DNA of 64,000 nt from Mesorhizobium sp. YM1C-6-2 (lineage in GTDB: Bacteria > Pseudomonadota > Alphaproteobacteria > Rhizobiales > Rhizobiaceae). The notes under the pieces are model-generated. The model saw only the letters and a program-made list of their open reading frames with translations, did no database searches and was not told the origin of the DNA. The stretch lies in the NCBI RefSeq assembly GCF_003666685.1, contig NZ_RCIZ01000001.1, positions 434,001-498,000 on the forward strand, read 5' to 3'. Shown piece by piece: positions 8,692-17,921 of this stretch. Position 1 is the first letter of the stretch, and each line of letters opens with the position of its first letter. A program made the translations under genes and the position numbers.

Positions 8692-8724
8692 AAAGTGACC
8701 GGCTGTGGCCGGTCACTTTTCCTT
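8692..8724 (+). terminator. Intrinsic terminator after the DUF6481 gene
   Basis: AAAGTGACCGG (8692-8702) pairs perfectly with CCGGTCACTTT (8709-8719) across a 6-base loop, followed by T-rich sequence. It lies 26 bases after the stop. The last bases of the convergent 41-residue gene (stop at 8713-8715) lie within the 3' arm of this hairpin, so both transcripts carry it and it may work in both directions. Confidence 0.85.
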
Positions 8725-8838
8725 TTGCCGCGACGCCATGACCGGCGCGGCCTTTAGCGCCGGTGCCGCTGCGGGCTTCTTGGCGTCCTTCTTCGGTTTT
8801 CGCACTTCCTTCTTGGCTTTCATCTGACCCTTGGCCAT
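8713..8838 (-). CDS. Small basic protein of 41 residues
   Basis: Starting at the ATG at 8838, preceded by GGAGA at 9 bases, a 41-residue frame reads MAKGQMKAKKEVRKPKKDAK and continues with an Ala/Pro-rich stretch and a basic C-terminus (SRQKEK). About a third of the residues are Lys or Arg. I recall similar MAKGQ...K-rich small proteins being frequent and unnamed in rhizobial genomes. It could bind nucleic acid, but no domain is recognisable. The good ribosome binding site and a recognisable N-terminus argue that it is real despite its size. Confidence 0.7.
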   Translation of the reverse strand: MAKGQMKAKKEVRKPKKDAKKPAAAPALKAAPVMASRQKEK

Positions 8839-9031
8839 GATTCGCTTTCTCCGTTGATCGTTGACGGATTGAACCAACACTTGTTCGCGGCGGCAAGTGG
8901 TAGTCGGTGCTCCCGCCGCACATGGCAGTGCGTCTTCCATCAGCGCCGCTGATGCGACGATCTACGGAATTCGTGGGAGCCGCGTTTCGATATCTGCTAG
9001 ATGCGATGCGACTGCGACCCGGAACAGGCCC

Positions 9032-9649
9032 ATGACCCTCGCCGGCTTCATTGCCTATAGCGGCGCGCTCGCGCTGGCCGCGGCCATCCCCGGCCCTGGC
9101 ATCACCGCGCTGGTCGCCCGCGCGCTCGGCTCCGGCTTCCGCTCGTCGCTCTTCATGTCGCTCGGCCTGATCCTCGGCGACCTCATCTATCTCACTGCCG
9201 TCATGCTTGGGCTCGCCATCGTCGCGCAGACCTTCGGCATGGTCTTCCTGGTCGTCAAATGGGCCGGCGTCGCCTATCTCGCCTGGCTTGCGTGGACCTT
9301 CTGGACGAGCGGCATCACCGCCGAGAACGTCGAGGCCAGGAAGGGCAAGGACGGCTTCGTCGCCAGCGTGCTTGCCGGACTGACCCTGACGCTAGGCAAT
9401 CCGAAGACGATGATCTTCTATCTCGCCATCACGCCGACCATCGTCGATCTCCGCACCGTGACGCTCGCCGAATACGGCATCCTGGCGCTGCTGACGATCG
9501 TCACGCTGCTCGTCGTGCTCGTGCCCTACTTGGCGCTGGCGGCCAAGGCGCGCTGGTTCCTGAAGACGCCGCGGGCGCTGAAGCTGCTCAACCGTACCGC
9601 TGCCGGCTTCATGGTCGGCGCGGCGGCGGCCATCGCTGCCCGCCAGTAG
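9032..9649 (+). CDS. LysE/RhtB family amino-acid exporter
   Basis: The ATG at 9032 gives 205 residues with the LysE-family pattern. The N-terminal helix begins [35 protein letters not shown], where the AIPGPG motif is diagnostic, and the [13 protein letters not shown] motif occurs mid-protein. About six transmembrane helices are expected. Such proteins export amino acids or related compounds. The frame is open further upstream, but the longer versions have no hydrophobic start. cysK follows 149 bases downstream on the same strand, so export of a cysteine-pathway metabolite is conceivable but unproven. Confidence 0.9.
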   Translation: MTLAGFIAYSGALALAAAIPGPGITALVARALGSGFRSSLFMSLGLILGDLIYLTAVMLGLAIVAQTFGMVFLVVKWAGVAYLAWLAWTFWTSGITAENVEARKGKDGFVASVLAGLTLTLGNPKTMIFYLAITPTIVDLRTVTLAEYGILALLTIVTLLVVLVPYLALAAKARWFLKTPRALKLLNRTAAGFMVGAAAAIAARQ

Positions 9650-9798
9650 CCGCCGCGCCGGCGGCTCCTGGCGACAATCCATTCCCGATTCGCCCGCTTC
9701 AACGGAATTTGATTCCGGCAAAACCCACTTTTCGGTATTCGGCCCACTCGGCTTCCGGCCTCCGGCGCACTATCTTCGCGTCCGAACAGGAGTTTTCC

Positions 9799-10773
9799 AT
9801 GACCAAGCCCGTTACCCACACACCCGGCCGCGGACGCATCTACAATTCCATCACCGATACGATCGGCGACACGCCGCTGGTGCGCCTCGACAAGTATGCG
9901 AAGGAGAAGGGCATCGTCGCCAACCTCCTGGCCAAGCTCGAATTCTTCAATCCGGTCGCCAGCGTCAAGGACCGCATCGGCGTCGCCATGATCGAGGCGC
10001 TCGAAGCCGCCGGCAAGATCTCGCCCGGCAACAACACGCTGATCGAGCCGACCTCCGGCAACACCGGTATCGCGCTCGCCTTCGCGGCCGCCGCCAAGGG
10101 CTACAAGCTCATCCTTACCATGCCCGAGACCATGTCGGTCGAGCGCCGCAAGATGCTGGCGCTGCTCGGCGCCGAACTGGTGCTGACCGAGGGGCCGAAG
10201 GGCATGAAGGGCGCCATCGCCAAGGCCGACGAGCTCGCCGCCACCATCCCCGGCGCCATCATCCCGCAGCAGTTCGAGAACCCGGCCAACCCGGAGATCC
10301 ACCGCACCACCACCGCCGAGGAGATCTGGAACGACACCCAGGGCAACATCGACATCTTCGTCGCCGGCATCGGCACCGGCGGCACCATCACCGGCGTCGG
10401 CCAGGTGCTGAAGAAGCGCAAGCCCTCGCTCCATGTCGTCGCCGTCGAGCCGGAGGCTTCGCCGGTGCTGTCGGGCGGCCAGCCCGGCCCGCACAAGATC
10501 CAGGGCATCGGTGCCGGCTTCGCCCCGAAGATCCTCGACACCAAGGTCTATGACGAGATCGTCACCGTCTCCAACGACGATTCCATCGCCAACGCCCGCC
10601 TCGTCGCGCGCCTCGAGGGCGTGCCGGTCGGCATTTCGTCGGGCGCCGCTCTCCAGGCCGCGGCCGTCGTCGGCTCGCGCAAGGAAAACGCCGGCAAGAA
10701 CCTCGTCGTCGTCATCCCCTCCTTCGCCGAGCGCTATCTCTCGACGGTTCTCTTCGAAGGGCTGGGCGGCTGA
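9799..10773 (+). CDS. cysK: Cysteine synthase A (O-acetylserine sulfhydrylase)
   Basis: The 324-residue pyridoxal-phosphate enzyme forms L-cysteine from O-acetylserine and sulfide. The PLP lysine is K57 in [11 protein letters not shown]. The substrate loop TSGNTG is at 85-90 and the phosphate-binding GTGGT at 192-196. AGGAG lies 6 bases before the ATG at 9799, which fixes the start; the frame is open much further upstream without coding character. Length and motifs are standard for CysK, though CysM-like preferences cannot be excluded by eye. A hairpin at 10814 probably terminates it. Confidence 0.95.
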   Translation: MTKPVTHTPGRGRIYNSITDTIGDTPLVRLDKYAKEKGIVANLLAKLEFFNPVASVKDRIGVAMIEALEAAGKISPGNNTLIEPTSGNTGIALAFAAAAKGYKLILTMPETMSVERRKMLALLGAELVLTEGPKGMKGAIAKADELAATIPGAIIPQQFENPANPEIHRTTTAEEIWNDTQGNIDIFVAGIGTGGTITGVGQVLKKRKPSLHVVAVEPEASPVLSGGQPGPHKIQGIGAGFAPKILDTKVYDEIVTVSNDDSIANARLVARLEGVPVGISSGAALQAAAVVGSRKENAGKNLVVVIPSFAERYLSTVLFEGLGG

Positions 10774-10813
10774 CTTCAGCCGCCGCCCCCTCCTCCTAAG
10801 AGGGGAGGGGTTG

Positions 10814-10845
10814 GCGGACGCTCCGTGAGCAGAAGCGTCCGCTTT
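10814..10845 (+). terminator. Probable terminator after cysK
   Basis: GCGGACGCT (10814-10822) pairs perfectly with AGCGTCCGC (10834-10842) over an 11-base loop and is followed by TTT. An imperfect CCCCTCC/GGGGAGG palindrome lies just before it (about 10787-10810). It sits between cysK and the convergent DUF1254 gene, so it could serve both. Confidence 0.6.
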
Positions 10846-10860
10846 CGAACTGGCCTGCGC

Positions 10861-12468
10861 TCAGTTCACCATCTCGATCTCGCTCGGCCGCCACGATTTG
10901 TCGAAGAACGGCTCCAGCGGGCTGTAGAGGCGCAGGATCGTGAACCAGCCCTTCTTCGGGTCCGTCTGGATCCAGTTGCCGCGCGCGACGCCCTCCGGCT
11001 GCTCGGGCGCGAACCAGATGGTGGTCGAGCCGTCGGCGTCTGCTTCGGCGGCGGGCGACGGGAAGCTCTGGCTGCCGGCGCGCGGATAACGCTGCGGCGT
11101 ATCGAGCATCGAGCGGCTCATGTTGTCGTAGACGGTGAACGACCAGAAATTCGCCTCCGGTATGCCCTTGGGCAGCGTCACCTTGTAGGTCTTGGCGCCG
11201 TCGAAGTGCTTCTTCTCGGCGTCGGTGACCGCCAGCAGGTACTGCGAGCCGATGCCCGGAAGCCGCATCGCCATTGCCGGTGAGATGCCTGTGACGCCGT
11301 AGAAGAAGTTGGTGCGCGCATCCATCGTCCGGTAGCCGGTCGGCGGGAAGGGCTTGACGCCCTCGGCGGTGATCTCCGGGATCGGCGTCTCGAACTCGTA
11401 GCCGGTCTGGAACAGGAAGTTGAACCAGGATGAGCCGGGATAATAGAACCAGCTCTCGTCCCGTGGGTTCATGAACAGGGTGCGCGAGGTCGCGTTGGCG
11501 ACCGCCAGCGCCTCCGTCATGATCTTCTTCATCCGCTCGTCGGGCGCGAAAGGCTTGCCCTTGACGATGCCGAGCGCGGCCACCGGGCCCATCAGTTCCG
11601 GATCGAGCGAGGTGGCGGGCTCGGCCTGCACGATCTCGTTCAGCATCTCGTAGAAGGTCCAGTCGCTCGGCGGGATGGTGTTCATCACCTTGCCGCTGCC
11701 CTCGTGGAACACCGTTGCGGGCGGCGGGGCGACGCGGCCGAGCCGCGCCTTGCCGGCCAGGAACTCGGCGATCGGGGTGCCCACGCCGCCGACCTCATAG
11801 GGATATACTTTGGTGTGCTGCTTGATCGTCTCGACGGCCGGCTTGGGATCGTTGTGGTTTGCCAGGAACGACCGGCCGAACCAGAGGATGGCGTCGGTCT
11901 CGGCCTTGGCGACGTAGAAACCGCCTTGCGGCAGCGGCCCGTCATAGCCGGGCGGCACGATCAGGTACTTGCCGCCGACGCCGCGGTCGGGTCCGGGCGC
12001 GCCGAGGTCGATCACCCAGCGGAACCAGGCATCCTGCACGATGCCGAGGAAATCGGGCGGCGTCTCGATGACCACCGGACCCTTGCTGAGATCGAGATAG
12101 CCCATCACGTAGATGGTGTCGGCATTGGCGGTGAGGAACAGCGATTTCGCGTCCATCAGTTCGGAGAAGACGAGCACCTCGTTCTCCTTCATGCCGATGT
12201 CCTGCATGCTCTTCTTCAGCGCGTGGATGCTGACGCCGCGCAGATTGTCCATATAGGCGCGGAAGGCGTAGGTGGCGTCGAGGTTGTCGTAGAGTTTTTG
12301 CGCGGTCGCGTCGCTCGCCACACCGCCCTTGAACTCGAGCGCGCCAAGCGTCGTTTCGACCTTGTCCGGCGTCGAGATGGATTCGGGGATCGCCGGCGCC
12401 TGCGCTAGTGCGACGCTCGCCTGGGCCGCCAGCAACAGGGCGCCGGCGGAAATGCAGTACCTTTTCAT
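10861..12468 (-). CDS. DUF1254/DUF1214 domain protein, secreted
   Basis: The 535-residue protein has a signal peptide (MKRYCISAGALLLAAQASVALA), a DUF1254 region from about 40 to 180 (with DTIYVMGYLDLSKGPVVIE) and a DUF1214 region towards the C-terminus (KVTLPKGIPEANFWSFTVYD). The biochemical role of these domains is not established. They occur together in secreted proteins of many proteobacteria. GAGGAGG lies 8 bases before the ATG. An AraC-type regulator gene lies upstream on the same strand 89 bases away and may control it. It is convergent with cysK. Confidence 0.88.
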   Translation of the reverse strand: MKRYCISAGALLLAAQASVALAQAPAIPESISTPDKVETTLGALEFKGGVASDATAQKLYDNLDATYAFRAYMDNLRGVSIHALKKSMQDIGMKENEVLVFSELMDAKSLFLTANADTIYVMGYLDLSKGPVVIETPPDFLGIVQDAWFRWVIDLGAPGPDRGVGGKYLIVPPGYDGPLPQGGFYVAKAETDAILWFGRSFLANHNDPKPAVETIKQHTKVYPYEVGGVGTPIAEFLAGKARLGRVAPPPATVFHEGSGKVMNTIPPSDWTFYEMLNEIVQAEPATSLDPELMGPVAALGIVKGKPFAPDERMKKIMTEALAVANATSRTLFMNPRDESWFYYPGSSWFNFLFQTGYEFETPIPEITAEGVKPFPPTGYRTMDARTNFFYGVTGISPAMAMRLPGIGSQYLLAVTDAEKKHFDGAKTYKVTLPKGIPEANFWSFTVYDNMSRSMLDTPQRYPRAGSQSFPSPAAEADADGSTTIWFAPEQPEGVARGNWIQTDPKKGWFTILRLYSPLEPFFDKSWRPSEIEMVN

Positions 12469-12557
12469 CGTGATCCCTCCTCGTCGAAATTCGCTGGCGC
12501 CGCGATTGCGCCGGCAGTCTTTTTCCGGCCTACATCAGCCCATTCCGTTGCGTCCTG

Positions 12558-13580
12558 TCATTTCGCGACAGCGCCTTGCTCGCGCAGTCTGCGGAAATCG
12601 GACGGTGACACTCCGGTCCATTGACGGAAGGCGCGGGTGAAATTGGCCGAATCGGAGTAGCCGAGCTCGCCGGCGACATCGATGATCTTGACGTTCGGAT
12701 CGGAGATCAGCCGCAAAGCCCGCTCGAAGCGGACCTCGGCCAGCAGATCGGAATACTCCTCACCGGTCTCGAAGAGTCGCCGCTGCAGCGCTCGGGGATG
12801 CATCCCTGCGGCTCTCGCGGTCTGGCCGAGATGGCACTGCCCCTGCTTCATCAGCGCCGAGATCACCTGTTTGACCGATCCGGTGAAATCGTCGGCGGGG
12901 GCGCTGGATTCGAAGGCGGTGTCCTCGCGCTCGCCGCTGCCGAGGCTCAGGATTCGGGGCCAGTTCCAGGGCAGGCTCAGGAAACGGGCCGGAAAGACGA
13001 CGCCCACGAATTCGGACTGTCGGACATCGGCCCCCTGGAACGCCTTCCGCATCGCCTCGGCGTCGAGGGCAGCGTCCGGCGAAAGAATCTGGTCCGGTTG
13101 CCATGCAGGCCCGGCCGCCAGCCTGACCAGGTCCCGCAACAGCAGCAGCACGCATTGCCGTGCGACCCGGCTGCCTGGTCCGGTCTGGCTGGCATAGGCA
13201 TGGAAGAGATAGACGTTCTGCCCCCTGTGCGACCACCAGACGCGTTCCGCCGAACTGTAGAGCGAGAATTTCGCCCGGATCTTTCCGAGCGCATCGTGCA
13301 AGGTCAGCGACTTGAGCAGGCTTCGGCCGAACGTGCCCAGGCTGTCGACATGCATATGCTGGCCGACGACAAAGCCGAGGTCGGCCATGCCGGCGGCCCT
13401 GGCGCTCCTGTCCAGGAAGCCGTGCGCCAGATGGATGGGAATGAGTGCTTCCGGGTCCTGGCGGACCATCGCAGGCAGCAGCGCTTCCGCGGACGCGCCC
13501 CCGATCGAGGCTCCGATATCGTCCATGAACAGAACAAAGGGAAGATACGCGCTGCCGCGAACCTGTAGAACGGCGGACAT
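12558..13580 (-). CDS. AraC family transcriptional regulator (OruR/arabinose-binding N-domain type)
   Basis: The 340-residue protein has an N-terminal ligand-sensing domain of the type found in OruR-like AraC regulators (residues about 25-210) and a C-terminal double helix-turn-helix. The second helix-turn-helix carries the signature DVAGELGYSDSANFTRAFRQWTGVSPSDFR. Regulators of this subgroup control catabolic or detoxification genes in response to small molecules. It is the first gene of a probable unit with the DUF1254 gene. The 256 bases between it and the divergent PAP2 gene hold no further gene. Confidence 0.9.
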   Translation of the reverse strand: MSAVLQVRGSAYLPFVLFMDDIGASIGGASAEALLPAMVRQDPEALIPIHLAHGFLDRSARAAGMADLGFVVGQHMHVDSLGTFGRSLLKSLTLHDALGKIRAKFSLYSSAERVWWSHRGQNVYLFHAYASQTGPGSRVARQCVLLLLRDLVRLAAGPAWQPDQILSPDAALDAEAMRKAFQGADVRQSEFVGVVFPARFLSLPWNWPRILSLGSGEREDTAFESSAPADDFTGSVKQVISALMKQGQCHLGQTARAAGMHPRALQRRLFETGEEYSDLLAEVRFERALRLISDPNVKIIDVAGELGYSDSANFTRAFRQWTGVSPSDFRRLREQGAVAK

Positions 13581-13836
13581 GGTCGTCGGATACTTCCCCC
13601 CAGAAGTGCTTCAGGCGAACAATGCCCACCTGATCGTCACAAGATCATGACGTTGCGTTACTTTACTCCTGGCGACTGGCAATGTCATCGCAGGAATGAT
13701 GTATCGGTTGAGCCAGGACCTGCGCCTGGCCACCGCGAAAACCGGATCTGCTCAAAATTACGCCGGCTCATTAACCGAATATGGTTGATTCTGCGGTCTT
13801 CTGTGTCGATGCACCCAGGGGTGGGGGGACAGACAC

Positions 13837-14541
13837 TTGTTTGAATGGCTTGATACGAATTTCGACTATCCGTTGATCGCGCTGATCAACGGGTTTGCTC
13901 AAACGTCTCCGATACTGGACAGAGCCGTCGTCGACTTCATGATGCTCGACACGGTCAAGATCCTGCCGATCGTCACCGCCGTCCTGGTGGCGGCGCTGAT
14001 GCAGAGATCCAACGACGACGTCAACCGCACCTTCGTTACCTCGCTGGGCGGCGCGTTTCTCGCCCTCGTCGTTGCGCGCATCGCACAGAACATTTCCGAA
14101 CGCCCCCGGCCGATCTTCGCCGACATTCCAGGCTTCCGGATACCGCTGGGCACCGAAGTCGACATCCCGGCCGACTGGAGCTCGTTCCCGAGCGACACGG
14201 CCGCGCTGGGATTCGCGCTGGCCGCGGCGGTCTTCCTGACATCGCGGCCGCTGGGTGTCGTCTGCCTGTTCTGGGCGCTGGTGGTCACCAGCCTGCCCCG
14301 CGTCTATGCAGGCTACCACTATCCCAGCGATATGCTGGCCGGCGGCTTGATCGGAGTGGTTTCCGTCCTGGCGGTGGCGTATTTCCCGCCGCGTCGCGTG
14401 ATTGCGCTCACACGCGGGGCGATGGACCGCAGCCAGCCGGTCTATTACGGAGCCGTCTTCGTCATCCTCTATGCCACCGCGACCATGTTCTTCGACGTGC
14501 GGCAGACCCTGAGCGCGATCGCCGAGATCGCGCAGGGCTAG
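13837..14541 (+). CDS. PAP2 superfamily membrane phosphatase
   Basis: The 234-residue membrane protein starts at TTG 13837, with a GGGGGGA ribosome binding site 7 bases upstream. It has the three-part PAP2 motif: ERPRP around 88-92, FPSD at 117-120, and PRVYAGYHYPSD at 154-165, where R155, H161 and D165 fit the SR-x5-H-x3-D block. The His that normally follows PSG or PSD is Thr here (T121), so the proton donor of the usual mechanism is missing. Five or six transmembrane helices are visible. Candidate substrates include undecaprenyl diphosphate or lipid phosphates. It is convergent with a downstream AraC gene. Confidence 0.85.
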   Translation: MFEWLDTNFDYPLIALINGFAQTSPILDRAVVDFMMLDTVKILPIVTAVLVAALMQRSNDDVNRTFVTSLGGAFLALVVARIAQNISERPRPIFADIPGFRIPLGTEVDIPADWSSFPSDTAALGFALAAAVFLTSRPLGVVCLFWALVVTSLPRVYAGYHYPSDMLAGGLIGVVSVLAVAYFPPRRVIALTRGAMDRSQPVYYGAVFVILYATATMFFDVRQTLSAIAEIAQG

Positions 14542-14650
14542 GCACGAGGTGGATACAGGAAGAGCTTCCCTGATATCCAAATGCCCACTTTTGAAGGGGT
14601 TGGGCCATTAGCCCAGTCTCCGCCCGGTGCCCGACCAGCTCCCGGCCGGC

Positions 14651-15619
14651 CTAGGCCGCCGGCCGCCGTGCGGTTTCGCTTGGCAATTCGGCGAACAGCG
14701 TCCGGTATTTCGTTGCGAACCTGGACAGATGGGTGATGCCCGTCTCCATGACGATCTCGGTCACCGACTGACCAGTCCTGCGCGCCGAAAGCAGCTTGCG
14801 CCGGCTCTCGTTCAGCCTCGTCAGTTGGATGTATTGCGCGGGACCGACGCCGAAGGCGGTCCCGAATGCATATTCGAGCTGCCTGCGGCTCACCCGCAAC
14901 TCCCTGCAAAGCCGCATGACCGACAGGGCCTCGCCCAGATGGGCTCTGACGTATTCGTCCGCTTTCCACGCCTGTTGGAGACGGTGCCGTAGCGAACGGT
15001 CGAGTTGCCGTTCGGCCAGCGCCTGATCCGTAGACGCCTCGGCGATGGCGCTGAGATATTCCGAGACGGCGGCCGGCATGCGCCAAGCGTCGTTTCTCGC
15101 GCCGCTGCTGTCGAGATGGCTCGGAAGCGCTGCGAAACGCTTGCCGACATGTCTCGACCCCTGGGCTGAAAGCCTGATGGCCGTCGGTGCTTTTGGCATG
15201 CCGCCGGCCTGCATGCGCGTTGTGGTTTCCTGGATGTCCAACCAGGTATCGGCCGGCAGGACCGCAGCCGCATAGCCGGCGCCCGGCTTGATGCTGGCGA
15301 AGATGTCCTGCCCGCCGGGTATGGTGAGCACGACGCCGGGCTCGAGCGGGGTGTTGCAGATTGTCGCCTCGGCCGGGCGTGTAACCATCAGCACGACGAC
15401 GGAGCCGCTCTGAAAGCCGCCCCGCGCGCGGACATGGCAGTTCAGGTAGGACGTGTCGAGCGACCAGCCGTCGGGCGACTGCAGCTGGCGTATCCTCGAA
15501 GGCGATCCGCCAGCCGAGAGGATGTCCACGCCCAAGGGGACGTTCGATGCCGCGCGGGACAATTGGTCGGGCGAGAAATCGACGAAACCGTCCCAACCCG
15601 GAAGGGACTGACCGTGCAC
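14651..15619 (-). CDS. AraC family transcriptional regulator, divergent to the sulfatase
   Basis: The C-terminal part carries an AraC/XylS double helix-turn-helix: EALSVMRLCRELRVSRRQLEYAF and then SVTEIVMETGITHLSRFATKYRTLF. The N-terminal about 200 residues form an unrecognised ligand domain. The frame is open up to 15892, but that would overlap the sulfatase signal sequence. I place the start at the GTG at 15619, giving 322 residues, the usual size, but this start is uncertain. It is divergent from the sulfatase with about 115 bases between them, which suggests that it regulates that gene. Confidence 0.8.
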   Translation of the reverse strand: MHGQSLPGWDGFVDFSPDQLSRAASNVPLGVDILSAGGSPSRIRQLQSPDGWSLDTSYLNCHVRARGGFQSGSVVVLMVTRPAEATICNTPLEPGVVLTIPGGQDIFASIKPGAGYAAAVLPADTWLDIQETTTRMQAGGMPKAPTAIRLSAQGSRHVGKRFAALPSHLDSSGARNDAWRMPAAVSEYLSAIAEASTDQALAERQLDRSLRHRLQQAWKADEYVRAHLGEALSVMRLCRELRVSRRQLEYAFGTAFGVGPAQYIQLTRLNESRRKLLSARRTGQSVTEIVMETGITHLSRFATKYRTLFAELPSETARRPAA

Positions 15620-15734
15620 AAGCCACCCATTTTTGCGCAAAACGGATAGAAATATTAGCACGGCTGTATATGCCTGCAAGCGGGCGATGCAGACGTTCGG
15701 TACGCGACGGGCCGCTATCGCCGCGGAGGGGCTT

Positions 15735-17213
15735 ATGGGCGACGATACAAAAATGACGGCGTCAGCGGGCGGCAGATTCCGCATTTCGCGGCGGCAACTC
15801 CTCGCCGGTACGGCAATCGCACTCGCCGCGGGCAACCTTGTCGGCCCCGCGGGGACGCGCGCCGCCTCGGCGCAGGATGCTCCACCCAACATCGTCTACA
15901 TCGTCGCCGACGACATGGGTTGGGGCGACGCGGGTTTTCATGGCTCCGACATCGCCACACCCAACCTCGACGCGTTGGCGAAGGATGGCGCACGGCTGGA
16001 GCAGTTCTATGTTCAGCCGATGTGCACGCCGACGCGCGCCGCGCTGATGACGGGGCGCTATCCGCTGCGTTACGGCCTGCAGATCGGCGTCATACCTGCC
16101 GCCGGGACATACGCCGTTCCCACCGACGAGTATTTGCTGCCGCAAGCCCTGCAGGACGCCGGTTATTCGACGGCCCTGGTCGGCAAATGGCATCTCGGCC
16201 ATGCGAAGCCCGAGTTCTGGCCTAGGCAGCGCGGTTTCGACCGGTTCTACGGCGCACTGGTCGGCGAGATCGACCATTTCAAGCATTCGTCCCACGGCGT
16301 CGCCGACTGGTATCGCGACAACACGCCGATCGAGGAGGACGGCTTCGACAACAGCCTGTTCGGCGACGAGGCGGCCCGGGTCGTCAGGGACCATGACGGC
16401 GCCAAGCCGCTGTTTCTCTACCTGGCCTTCACGGCGCCGCACACGCCGTTCCAGGCGCCGCAGGACTATCTCGACAGGTTCGGGCACATCGAGGACGAGA
16501 ACCGCCGCGCCTATGCGGCCATGATCTCGGTGCTGGACGACGGCGTCGGCAAGGTTGTCGCCGAACTCGAAAAACGCGGCATGCGCGACAACACGCTGAT
16601 CGTTTTCCACAGCGACAATGGCGGTGTCACCAGCTCGCTCTTCGCCGGAGACACCAAGGTGGCCGGCAGCCTGCCCGCCAGCAACGGACCATACCGCGAC
16701 GGCAAGGGCACGCTCTACGAAGGCGGGACGAGGGTCGTGGCGCTCGCCAATTGGCCGGGCCGGATCAAGCCCGCCGTGGTGGAGGAGATGATCCACGTCG
16801 TCGACATGTATCCGACGATCGCCGGGTTGGCCGGGGCTGCGATGAAGAAGAACAAGCCGCTCGACGGTATTGATGTCTGGGCCGCGTTGGCGGAAGGCAA
16901 GCCGTCGCCGCGCAGCGAGATCGTCTACAACATCGATCCGATGACCGGCGCCGTCCGCCAGGACGACTGGAAGCTCGTGTGGAAAGCCGCCCTGCCGCAG
17001 CGGATTGAGCTTTTCAACCTCCGCGACGACAAGTCCGAAACGAAGGACCTCGCCGCGCGGCATCCCGAGAAGGTCGCCGCGCTGAAGGCGCGTATCGAGG
17101 AGCTGGCGGCCGACATGGCGCCACCGCTTCTCCTAACGGAAGCGGTGCGGCTGACTTTTTACGCGCCGCCCGTGACGGCCGACCCGTCCCTGCTGTTCAG
17201 CCTTGGAGACTGA
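15735..17213 (+). CDS. Tat-exported arylsulfatase (type I, Cys-type)
   Basis: Starting at the ATG at 15735, with GGAGGGG upstream, the protein has 492 residues. A twin-arginine signal (RISRRQLLAG, RR at 19-20) leads to an alkaline-phosphatase-fold sulfatase domain. Metal ligands D59 and D60 lie in VADDMGWGD. The active-site motif C97-T-P-T-R101, followed by GR at 107-108, contains the cysteine that must become formylglycine. Further motifs are GKWHLG and HSDNGG. It hydrolyses a sulfate ester; the substrate is unknown. Activation requires a formylglycine-generating enzyme or an anaerobic sulfatase-maturing enzyme, neither of which is in this window. Confidence 0.93.
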   Translation: MGDDTKMTASAGGRFRISRRQLLAGTAIALAAGNLVGPAGTRAASAQDAPPNIVYIVADDMGWGDAGFHGSDIATPNLDALAKDGARLEQFYVQPMCTPTRAALMTGRYPLRYGLQIGVIPAAGTYAVPTDEYLLPQALQDAGYSTALVGKWHLGHAKPEFWPRQRGFDRFYGALVGEIDHFKHSSHGVADWYRDNTPIEEDGFDNSLFGDEAARVVRDHDGAKPLFLYLAFTAPHTPFQAPQDYLDRFGHIEDENRRAYAAMISVLDDGVGKVVAELEKRGMRDNTLIVFHSDNGGVTSSLFAGDTKVAGSLPASNGPYRDGKGTLYEGGTRVVALANWPGRIKPAVVEEMIHVVDMYPTIAGLAGAAMKKNKPLDGIDVWAALAEGKPSPRSEIVYNIDPMTGAVRQDDWKLVWKAALPQRIELFNLRDDKSETKDLAARHPEKVAALKARIEELAADMAPPLLLTEAVRLTFYAPPVTADPSLLFSLGD

Positions 17214-17255
17214 AAGGATCGCGCGACACGTCGGGCCGGCTGTGCCAGCCTTGCC

Positions 17256-17804
17256 TTACTTCCACTTGATCGAACAGCCGATCGAGGCGATCTGCTCGCG
17301 CGGCCCTTCGCCGGTGCGGGCGATCTCCCTCATCGCCTCGTAGAGGTCGCGGCGCAATCCTGGCTGGTCGGCCTCCTTGCGCGAGGCGTCCAGCCGGCCG
17401 CGATATTGCAGCTCGAGTTCCGCGTTGAAGCCGAAGAAGTCCGGCGTGCAGGCGGCGCCATAGCTGCGCGCCACCGTCTGGTCCTCATCGTAGAGATAAG
17501 GGAACCCGAAACCGTTGCGCGTCGCGAACAATTTCATCTCCGGAAAGGAATCCGCCGGATAGGCGTCGGCGTCGTTCGAACTGATCGCCACGAAGCCGAC
17601 GCCATGTTCCTTGAGATCGGCGGCGTCGCGCACGATGCGGCCGATCACCGCCTTCACATAGGGGCAATGGTTGCAGATGAAGGCCACCACCAGGCCGTTC
17701 GGCCTGGCCTGGTCCAGTATGCGGTGGCTGTTGCCGTCGACGCCGGGCAGGGCGGCATCCACCGCCTTCCAACCGAAATCGCAGACCGGCGGTGCTGTGG
17801 CCAT
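17256..17804 (-). CDS. Thioredoxin-fold protein, AhpC/TSA-like
   Basis: The 182-residue protein has a thioredoxin-like fold with the dithiol motif C44-N-H-C47 in FICNHCPYVK. The segment VGFVAISSNDADAYPADSF and the loop FPYLYDEDQTVARSYGAACTPDFFGF carry the cis-Pro region (TPDFF). This pattern defines a widespread group annotated as thioredoxin family or peroxiredoxin-like redox proteins. No signal peptide is seen, so it is probably cytoplasmic. It is convergent with the sulfatase and lies downstream of the 2OG-oxygenase gene on the same strand. Confidence 0.88.
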   Translation of the reverse strand: MATAPPVCDFGWKAVDAALPGVDGNSHRILDQARPNGLVVAFICNHCPYVKAVIGRIVRDAADLKEHGVGFVAISSNDADAYPADSFPEMKLFATRNGFGFPYLYDEDQTVARSYGAACTPDFFGFNAELELQYRGRLDASRKEADQPGLRRDLYEAMREIARTGEGPREQIASIGCSIKWK

Positions 17805-17921
17805 GGCGTCTCTCCTTCATGTCGCGCGGCAGTCCTGGTGCACCTTACAGCGAGGCACCCGGCGCGGCCATCATGCGCCCCGAACCTGCGCCGAACCGGC
17901 AGGCGCCCTGTCGCAGCGTCC

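Noticed and set aside
12621-13568. A 315-residue plus-strand frame opposite the AraC gene
   Set aside because: It mirrors the AraC gene exactly and has no motif; the minus-strand protein has a clear AraC helix-turn-helix.
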